Below are positions 58,501-64,000 of a stretch of DNA of 64,000 nt, piece by piece. The notes under the pieces were generated by a model. That model saw nothing but the letters and a program-made list of their open reading frames with translations, was not told the DNA's origin and did no database searches. Every line of letters begins with the position of its first letter. Within the stretch, counting starts at the first letter, position 1. The position numbers and the translations under genes are program-made. The stretch is from Leishmania martiniquensis. Its lineage: Eukaryota > Euglenozoa > Kinetoplastea > Trypanosomatida > Trypanosomatidae. The DNA is taken from NCBI RefSeq assembly GCF_017916325.1, contig NC_090152.1:132001-196000 (forward strand), in the 5' to 3' direction.

Positions 58501-59071
58501 CGCCATTGTATGAGGTGAGGGACACGATAAAGTCCATTAGCTTTGTCGGCACAGGTGATGCGTCGTTCTTGGTCGCCTCCTTCAACGCAAGGATGCTCTT
58601 CGTGCACTGAAAGCGACGCACCTCGATTGGGATGCCCTTCGCCGCCACGTCCACCTCGTCCCTTCCGCGCCGCGCAGAGGAGGCGCCGGACTTGAGCGAT
58701 GGCGAGTCGGCAGCGGTGCGCCCGCGTGAGAGACCGCCGGTGCGAGAGGCGTTCGCACCGGCACCTCCGCCGAGAAGGTCCTCCCCCGAGCTGCCACGCG
58801 CGCTCGCCACGCCAGCAGCCGTGGATGTGAGTAAGCCCTTGTTAACCTTCCCGGCGCACATGGCACCGCCGAAGCCGTCAGTGCCGTCTGCGTTCGCCGC
58901 GGCGGCAGCCGCCGCCTCCTCCAAGTCCTGCATCACGCCGCCGTGATCCGACTCCTCTGCCGACGACATGGACGCGTCCAAGCTAAGGCTGTGGCTGCGG
59001 CGGCGGTGTCGTCGGCAGAAACAATCTCTGTCGCTCGCGACTCGGTTCAGGGGCGTGCCACAGCCGAACAT
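55592..59071 (-). CDS. STE11-like protein kinase with N-terminal ANTH-like domain
   Basis: About 1159 residues from ATG 59071. The C-terminal kinase domain (residues about 825-1155) is intact: glycine loop GQGSYGKV, catalytic Lys in YLAAKEL, HRDVKPANML, DFGTS, APECVQG, and WSFGCSVVQLITG, typical of STE11/MAPKKK. A disordered insertion of about 75 residues lies between the subdomain X and XI helices. The N-terminal half (about 156-566) resembles an ANTH (AP180/CALM) fold: KSILALKEATKNDASPVPTK, then LVAQMCDRIETGQLWVIVKT with LLFALLWRGSRTFIES, FFISNTAYMESLCEYRF, and YQFNRTVRILKSYCKATEQ, each aligning by order with ANTH helices, with disordered inserts. ANTH binds phosphoinositides and clathrin. 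A frame to 59203 is open, but the splice acceptor at 59146 lies inside it. Confidence 0.85.
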   Translation of the reverse strand: MFGCGTPLNRVASDRDCFCRRHRRRSHSLSLDASMSSAEESDHGGVMQDLEEAAAAAAANADGTDGFGGAMCAGKVNKGLLTSTAAGVASARGSSGEDLLGGGAGANASRTGGLSRGRTAADSPSLKSGASSARRGRDEVDVAAKGIPIEVRRFQCTKSILALKEATKNDASPVPTKLMDFIVSLTSYNGVCTQKEMCDWLVAQMCDRIETGQLWVIVKTSNLLFALLWRGSRTFIESIRAGGGSLFQVSHLVDVIRHTPQENISGERLPCSLQPIKQAAAGQRSAFNREKPTNTAGSMGDVPPPTPGFLERLRQRGVRNRKAKLWFSQASDGAAVNVSPSLDLHEREIGFFISNTAYMESLCEYRFRHPTLDLAHGEILCDADDGSVNSTASSASGAATRRITPVTWKELLDDTLELIKSIATTDPRVLTCPTGMIMTATRIRNAVLLYQVACRALVRLVHSILTSLRTLVNSAQTGLGVPGATTHTASAEPLPSVRTGSGSSISSFFAENSATVDVRLPSETARRLVKMHYGAIYQFNRTVRILKSYCKATEQVSAEIARKAAVSLKLIPEDDFAAFRDALSQLQRDDCAEGAGQSHLGEQPSSQATGGGSSTSTAPPMGGAALSALLLLYEFHATSKGEAQPMWSRQVDAVCALFEEKESAILHQIFQDGLDGLWGQWRDFTNNGMAAAEKALRMSSESTILAAKGPSSSVQGILSSDGSAPGSVGSRGSGPDATAQNSARMLRSPPAGVPRSQAMELGSSDEKLGSISPDNSSVNNNSDSVANTEKSSEMSIEALLQDEDVVVICNEECSCNDTLQLVNRFQVLLDIPLGQGSYGKVFRAWDEMTGCYLAAKELPLDTSKAPSVAVREVLQEYSVLTELSHPNIVRVVAFMVMKEKARIYMEWMPSGSLQDVLRHHPRGALRESIVRRYARDVVSGLVYLHSRGVIHRDVKPANMLLSSDGTVKLTDFGTSLVFSGNSRTLESGAIIGTAAYMAPECVQGTYSPASDIWSFGCSVVQLITGHLPWYNAQVGSSPEPIALLFKIGSLDDSTHLERPHDPLVATFSSTQATDDLSVNLDAALSSPNTTSVPPTSIPALPAAFTAVPPVATMAMTTSPLDVSAELIDMLNAIFAVDRKQRPTARELLRHPFFTALNVA

Positions 59072-59145
59072 CGCCTTGTGGGTGTGTCTCGGTGTGTATG
59101 TGTGCGTCAATTCGGGGGCCGCCTTCCGTTCTGTTTGGCGCTGTC

Positions 59146-59147
59146 CT
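59146..59147 (-). promoter_or_regulatory. predicted spliced-leader acceptor AG for ANTH-kinase gene
   Basis: Minus strand reads CTCCTCTCTCACCTCTTTTCCCCAG, a strong polypyrimidine-AG signal. It lies downstream of ATG 59203 and 74 nt upstream of ATG 59071, which supports the latter start. Confidence 0.6.
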
Positions 59148-59422
59148 GGGGAAAAGAGGTGAGAGAGGAGATTCGTGTTCGATTGGGTGCCGCAGAGGTG
59201 CATGGAGCTCTGTCGCGCGAATTTTTTTTCGTGTCGCTGCTGCGAGGTCAGCTGTGTTAAGCTCGCTATTGCAACTTCGTCGAGTCGAAAAGAGGGCGCG
59301 TATGTGTTTGTATGAGAGTCAAGGGAGGGGGCCCTCGGCGCATGCGGGACGTCGAAAGAGAGGAAGACTTGAGTGAGAATAGGGTGGGCTCGAGCAACGC
59401 GTTCCGCCTCTCCTCACCCTTT

Positions 59423-59684
59423 CGCCACGGGTGTGGTCCCCACTCGCCGCCATGCAGAGCGCATGGCCATCGAACTCCGCGGCAGCCAACACACACACAC
59501 ACACACTCTACGCCGCAGGCACCGGGCTCTGTGCCGCCAGCAGAGGTGGTGCAGCATGGGCGGGAAGAGGTATTGGGGGCAGGGAGGGAGGGGGTGCGGA
59601 GGGCTGCTTGGCCTGTTCCTTACACACAGAATGGGAGGGCACTGGGCTCCCCCCCGCCACCGCCACTGCGATGCAGCGCTCACG
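59423..59684 (+). repeat. dispersed intergenic repeat, copy 4 (long)
   Basis: Very nearly identical to copy 1 over about 260 bp (I see about two substitutions plus different (AC)n and CCACCG repeat lengths). It begins at CGGGTGTGG after a divergent CGCCA and ends near ATGCAGCGCTCACGG. It includes the conserved hairpin. Confidence 0.85.
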
Positions 59685-60534
59685 GAAGCGTTTCCTGTCA
59701 CCAGGAGGAAGGGAGGTGGGGCGCAGCGGGACGCACAAAAACGTTCGTGGCTTGTTTGGGAAAAGAGGCATTTACTTCCTCTGCGTGGCACTGACGCTGA
59801 CAGTCACGGCGATGCACGTTGGAGAGTGCTCCCACAACCTTGGCGGGCAACAGCGACCACCATACACTTCAGCATAGGCGACCGACAGCCTATCATAGGG
59901 TGAGAGGGAGGTGTCGAGGGTGGCCTTTAGTCAGCTCTCTGCCCTCGCTGGCGTAAGCATCGCCGACGAGCACAAAGGCCCACAAGCAGACACACGAGCA
60001 CGCACAGACGCCTCCCCGCACCACTTAGAGAAGGCGGCAGAGCGGCAAAAGAACGTACCCGCCGCGCTGCTTCTGTTTAGTGTGAGCTCTGTATTAGGGA
60101 TGGAGGGGAAGGGGCTCGCGAGCGCGATGCACTCGCCCTCTGCATGCAGTACCGAGCAGCGACTGCTAGGCATCCCTCTCCTCCTCCCCCTCTCTCCTTA
60201 TCAGCTCTCCATTCAAGTACAAGTGCACGCGCACGCCAAGGGAGAGGGGGGAGGAAAAGGGGGGAGTTCCACAGACGCGGAATGTGACGAGGGAGAGGGA
60301 GGGAAGGGGAGTGAGGGGCGGACAGAAAGGGGCTTGGCGAGCGGTAGAGGACGCCGTGCGAAAGGGCAACAAGAGCGCGTGCACAATGTGTGTGTGTGTA
60401 TGTGTGTAGAGCACAGGCACATACAATGCGGCGGCATGGTGTGTTCACCACTCATCCCTCTTTACTGTTGCCGCCCCACTGCCTCTTTTGTCTTCTGCAC
60501 GTATGGCCGCTGTGCATCGCACCTGAGGCTGCCC

Positions 60535-63500
60535 TTACCCCCCTTCACCCACATCACTGCTGCAGCCACTGCATGGGGGGTCCGTTGCCGCCGCCGCCCT
60601 CTCCTCCGACCCCGCGGCGGCGTCTCCCGTGAATGTGAAGCCCGGCGTCACACCATAAAAAGCCTCACAGGACGCAATGTTCGTGGCATTGTGGTACGCA
60701 CCGTCGTCCGTCAAAATGGTTCCGACCGCGATGGCGCATCCCCCGCCCCACTCAAGCGCTCTAGCGCCATGCCCCTTGGCGACCTCGCCTGCCGGAACCT
60801 GGAGCACGAGTTTATAAACATTCGTCCGCATCATCGCATCCGCGTCGGTGAGGGGTGGCATGTACTCGCTGCATCGGCACACGGGGCAACCGTTATTCTC
60901 GTTAACCTCGCCGTCCACGACAGCCGGCTTGTAGTGATAGTGCGAGCCGATGCACTCAACGTGGAAGCAGTGGCCGCACAAGGTGCGTAGAACGGGCAGC
61001 GGGCTGAGCAACAGCTGGAGGCAAATCGGGCACACGTCTGTTTCATCGATAAGGGGGTCGTTCCCTGCGCCGCTCGAAAGCCCCTGCCGACTTGCCCCCA
61101 CTCTGCCGGATGCCTGCGCGTCAGTGTCGCCACTCCTGTTCATCTCGAATGAAACGCTACTGATATTGACGACGGAGCAGCGCTGCTTCCAGTCACGCGG
61201 GGGCGCGGGAAGGCCTGCATGCAATTCGGCGGTCAGCTCCGTCTCCTCGTTGAGCGTCGGACACGCAAGGCTCAGCTCTGCCAGCTGATCGACAGGGAGA
61301 AGCCAACCGATGGGCATCACGCCGTACGGCGAGACACCCATGACCACCTCCACTGTCATTTCGCCTTCGCCTTCCGCGCAGGCAAACGCGCGCACGGAGT
61401 GCACGTTCACCTTGGAGAAGCGGCCGAACGAAAAAGGAGCGCGCACATCCGAGGCGGGGTGCACGGCGCGCAGCAGCCGCATCTCGCTGCTCTTGTAGTA
61501 GTAGCAGCTGCATGCCACGCATACGTCGTACCCGATGCAGCCCTCGTACTCGAGCACCACCTCGCTGCGCACACCGCTGTCGAGCACGGCTTGGAAGCTG
61601 ACACGCCGCTCGGTGACGCAGCACATGTCGCATTGCACGCCGCCGAGGGAGAAGATGATCGGGTTGCTGAGCTGCAGGCGGAACGCATTTGTAGGGTTGA
61701 TCAGCACCGTCAGCTCACCCCCGCGCGGATCGTAAGTGGGCGATGCCCACTTCTTCACAATCGCTTTCTCTGCCTCGCGCAGCGCCTGCTGGTTGTCGCT
61801 GCCCCCGTCATCCTCATCCACAGCCGGCATCTCCGTGAGGGGCAGCTGCATCGACTCTGCGATCAGCTCCAGCTCGTTTCTCGACAAAAAGGGTGCCAGA
61901 CGGCAGAATCCGTCGTTGAAGGTGCGCCGCTCCGGCTGCTCGATGCACGGCAGCAGTGTATCCACACCCTTCCCTGGCACGGTGTCCGCCACCAAGCGCG
62001 CCAGCGGCGTGCTGCAGGGCGCCGAGCTCCGAACGAACTCGTACGCCATGGCGATGGCGTCCTCGCCGCGAGTTTGCGGGCCAAGAAATACCCTCTGCTG
62101 TAGCGCCTTACCACGGTCTGAGGTGTCGTCGCTGTCGTCGACGCTTTCATGCAAGAAGCTGCCCTCATCGGCCACAGCGCTCGCGAAGTCCGCCGCAGAC
62201 GGTGACGACCGTGCCGTGGTGGAGTTGTCGGTGTCATCCTCGCCCGGTGCACCTGGGTGACGCGTCGCGGTGGCCGGCGACTCTGGCGGCACCGTCATGA
62301 GTGTCACGAGATGTCCGTTTGCCTCCCCGAGCCACTTGCTGAGGAACTGCCGAAACTGCTCTTCCCGGTCTTCCGCCCACTGTGCCCGCAAGTTCAGCGG
62401 GTAGCGCGGCCACGTCAGCACACCGCGACAGATGCGCACAATCTCAGCCGCAGCCTGCTTGATCTGGGCTAAGGACACAGATCCTTGTATGATGACGGAC
62501 GCGTAGCATGAGAAGAAGAAATTATTGACGCTGTCACGCAAGCGAAAGGCATTGTCCGGCATCCCCACACGTATGCCCTGCTTCACCTCCCTCGAAACAA
62601 AGAAGCCCTCCACCACCTCCCCGTCATCCTCTTCGTCATCGTCGTCGCTGTTTGTCTTGCCGTTCGTCACTCCTTCGACGGCGGTCGCGGCACCTTGCTC
62701 ACACGCCGTTGCTGCGGCCGTCTCGCTCATGCGGCAGCAAGCGTGCAAGTCCGCTCGCGAAGCCGCGTCATCGATCGGCGCAGCGGCGCCCCCTGAGCCC
62801 TCACGTGAAGCAAGGCTGCGCAAGTATTCGCTGCGCTGCTCCACTCGCTTACGTCGCAGGGCCATGTAGTAGGCCAACGTGTGCATCGCATGGAAGTAGT
62901 TTTCTATTTGCTCCGTGAACAGCTTCGCCCCTACGCATATGAGGTGGCGCAGCCACGCACTGGGGGACTGGTCATAGAGCTCGAGCTGTCGCACCCGCTC
63001 CTTTGTTTCGGCATCCTCGTCACTCGACGACGACACGGTCGTGTCCGACGCTGATGAGGTGTGCGGAGCGTCGCAGCCGCTCAACCGTTGGGGGGACCTT
63101 CTGCGCCGCTTTTCTGAGCTCGTACGCCGGTGCCGCCGCCGCCGCCCATGCGCTTTGGCAGCCGCTCCTGATGCATGGCAGGAGGACGCAGCCTCGGATT
63201 GCAGCAGCGAATTCCTGCCAGGAAATGATGCTGGCGACACAAAGCCGCTACCTTCACGGTTGCTTCCACGGCTGGCAGCGAAATGGGCAGCGGGGTCCGC
63301 TGGTAACGTGGCCGAGCCCAATCGATTTCCACCGTCATCATCATCGACCCAATCCGCGGCGGTGGCGGAAGGCAGCGTCATGTCCATGGAAAGCTGTGAT
63401 ACCGGCGCGGCAACCTCACCCACGGCAGAAGTGGCGCCGGTGTTCGATGCAGCCCCCTCGTCGGCGACGGTGGTATGACTCGCATGCGCACCCTCCCCAT

Positions 63501-63729
63501 CATTGTGCTCCATGCCACCTCCGAACAGCGCGCTCTCTAAGAAGGAAATGTCGATCACCTCACCCGCGCGCCGGCGGTTCTGGCGCCGAAACCGCTGCTC
63601 TTGCTCGAGGCGGCTATCATCCGGAAGTGACGCTAGGAGTGCTCGCGCTGCCTGGACAGCATTGATGAGCTCGTCCCCGGTGTACGAGATCTCACCCACG
63701 GCTTCTTGGAACGCCTCTGCAAAGTTCAT
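60535..63729 (-). CDS. RING-H2 domain protein, probable E3 ubiquitin ligase
   Basis: Protein of 1064 residues from ATG 63729. The RING is of H2 type: C-x2-C (DVCPICLQLLL), then CGHCFHVEC (C, H, H, C) and GCPVCRC after a longer spacer, near DNA 60869-61045. N-terminal to it lies a long region with several ordered-looking segments (NFAEAFQEAVGEISYTGDEL; SAWLRHLICVGAKLFTEQIENYF; NPIIFSLGGVQCDMC; RSEVVLEYEGCIGYDVCVACS) whose clustered cysteines may bind another zinc. The rest is acidic and Ser-rich disorder. RING-H2 ligases recruit E2 enzymes; target and localisation cannot be inferred. The next gene upstream is beyond the window. Confidence 0.83.
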   Translation of the reverse strand: MNFAEAFQEAVGEISYTGDELINAVQAARALLASLPDDSRLEQEQRFRRQNRRRAGEVIDISFLESALFGGGMEHNDGEGAHASHTTVADEGAASNTGATSAVGEVAAPVSQLSMDMTLPSATAADWVDDDDGGNRLGSATLPADPAAHFAASRGSNREGSGFVSPASFPGRNSLLQSEAASSCHASGAAAKAHGRRRRHRRTSSEKRRRRSPQRLSGCDAPHTSSASDTTVSSSSDEDAETKERVRQLELYDQSPSAWLRHLICVGAKLFTEQIENYFHAMHTLAYYMALRRKRVEQRSEYLRSLASREGSGGAAAPIDDAASRADLHACCRMSETAAATACEQGAATAVEGVTNGKTNSDDDDEEDDGEVVEGFFVSREVKQGIRVGMPDNAFRLRDSVNNFFFSCYASVIIQGSVSLAQIKQAAAEIVRICRGVLTWPRYPLNLRAQWAEDREEQFRQFLSKWLGEANGHLVTLMTVPPESPATATRHPGAPGEDDTDNSTTARSSPSAADFASAVADEGSFLHESVDDSDDTSDRGKALQQRVFLGPQTRGEDAIAMAYEFVRSSAPCSTPLARLVADTVPGKGVDTLLPCIEQPERRTFNDGFCRLAPFLSRNELELIAESMQLPLTEMPAVDEDDGGSDNQQALREAEKAIVKKWASPTYDPRGGELTVLINPTNAFRLQLSNPIIFSLGGVQCDMCCVTERRVSFQAVLDSGVRSEVVLEYEGCIGYDVCVACSCYYYKSSEMRLLRAVHPASDVRAPFSFGRFSKVNVHSVRAFACAEGEGEMTVEVVMGVSPYGVMPIGWLLPVDQLAELSLACPTLNEETELTAELHAGLPAPPRDWKQRCSVVNISSVSFEMNRSGDTDAQASGRVGASRQGLSSGAGNDPLIDETDVCPICLQLLLSPLPVLRTLCGHCFHVECIGSHYHYKPAVVDGEVNENNGCPVCRCSEYMPPLTDADAMMRTNVYKLVLQVPAGEVAKGHGARALEWGGGCAIAVGTILTDDGAYHNATNIASCEAFYGVTPGFTFTGDAAAGSEERAAAATDPPCSGCSSDVGEGG

Positions 63730-64000
63730 TTGGTGACAAGGGTAAGGCGAGGAAGAGGAGGATTACGCGGAGAAAACAAAAAAAAGCGGAGGCGGTCGGC
63801 GGCCAGGGTATAAGAGGATGCGCAATTCTTTTGCGCGTGCGTGTGCGTTGGGGGGAGGGGGGAAGGCGCTGCGAAAGCAAAGCGGGAAATAAAAAAATTC
63901 AGCAACAGCTGATGGTGAGAGCTAAGGGACGAGAAAAAAAAATTGAGGAGCGTGGCGAGAGAGAGAACGCGGTAAATCGTTCGGTGGAAAGCGAGAAGTG
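63730..64000. other. 5' region of the RING-H2 gene
   Basis: Contains A-runs near 63778-63785, 63889-63897 and 63934-63942 and GGGGGAGGGGGG at about 63849-63862 (polypyrimidine on the transcribed strand, candidate splice signal). No other gene reaches this end. Confidence 0.5.

Larger units (their letters stand above)
59072..60534. other. intergenic spacer, 1.46 kb
   Basis: Holds the kinase splice signal, the repeat copy at 59423-59684, GGA-rich runs near 60240-60320 and a (GT)n run at about 60389-60409. The part next to 60535 is 3'UTR of the RING-H2 gene. No gene seen. Confidence 0.55.

Noticed and set aside
59072..59203. Upstream ATG of the kinase frame at 59203
   Set aside because: A strong polypyrimidine-AG signal at 59146 lies downstream of it, so it would not be in the mature mRNA.

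Overview
The window looks like nuclear DNA of a Leishmania-type trypanosomatid. Every gene I can support is intronless and lies on the minus strand, as in a directional (polycistronic) gene cluster transcribed from right to left. Intergenic spacers are long (0.3-3.1 kb) and full of polypurine runs on the plus strand, which are polypyrimidine tracts on the transcribed strand, and of (GT)n/(AC)n microsatellites. Several genes have a convincing polypyrimidine-AG trans-splice acceptor just upstream of the start ATG. The protein set also fits: a receptor-type adenylate cyclase, a short cystathionine beta-synthase without heme or Bateman modules, and a long-tailed H2A.Z. From memory, the receptor cyclases and CBS are neighbours on Leishmania chromosome 17, which agrees with this layout; I could not check this.

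Layout from left to right (transcription runs the other way). 1-3950: receptor adenylate cyclase, cut by the window edge. 5512-9306: protein with a KCTD-type BTB domain and RCC1 repeats. 12222-13319: cystathionine beta-synthase. 15163-17661: low-complexity hypothetical. 18315-19172: 24-kDa subunit of mitochondrial complex I. 22304-22846: histone H2A.Z. 23846-25996: RING plus extended-PHD-like protein. 26993-27805: Sm-fold protein. 28824-33116: large protein with a CFAP20-like domain. 34419-35423: ZGRF1/DUF2439-like protein. 35976-41078: about 1700-residue protein with dsRNA-binding-like segments. 41899-42321: small signal-anchored protein. 44104-45876: DUS3-type tRNA dihydrouridine synthase. 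46808-47389: cytidine deaminase. 48695-51163: N-myristoylatable EF-hand protein. 52363-53223: Vti1-like SNARE. 55592-59071: STE11-like kinase fused to an ANTH-like domain. 60535-63729: RING-H2 protein.

The genes do not form a pathway. As is usual in trypanosomatids, unrelated housekeeping genes share one transcription unit and control is probably post-transcriptional through the UTRs. The spacers hold a nearly identical dispersed repeat of about 290 bp (three long copies, two fragments, both orientations) containing a perfect 7-bp hairpin. The 41.1-44.1 kb interval is unusual: an AT-rich small gene is followed by about 1.8 kb without a convincing gene, including a patch extremely rich in G and C runs.

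The most interesting candidates are the ANTH-kinase fusion, the RING/ePHD protein (BRCA1/BARD1-like layout without an evident BRCT), the split BTB domain in the RCC1 protein, the homogenised repeat family, and two neighbouring genes whose open frames extend well upstream of any ATG.
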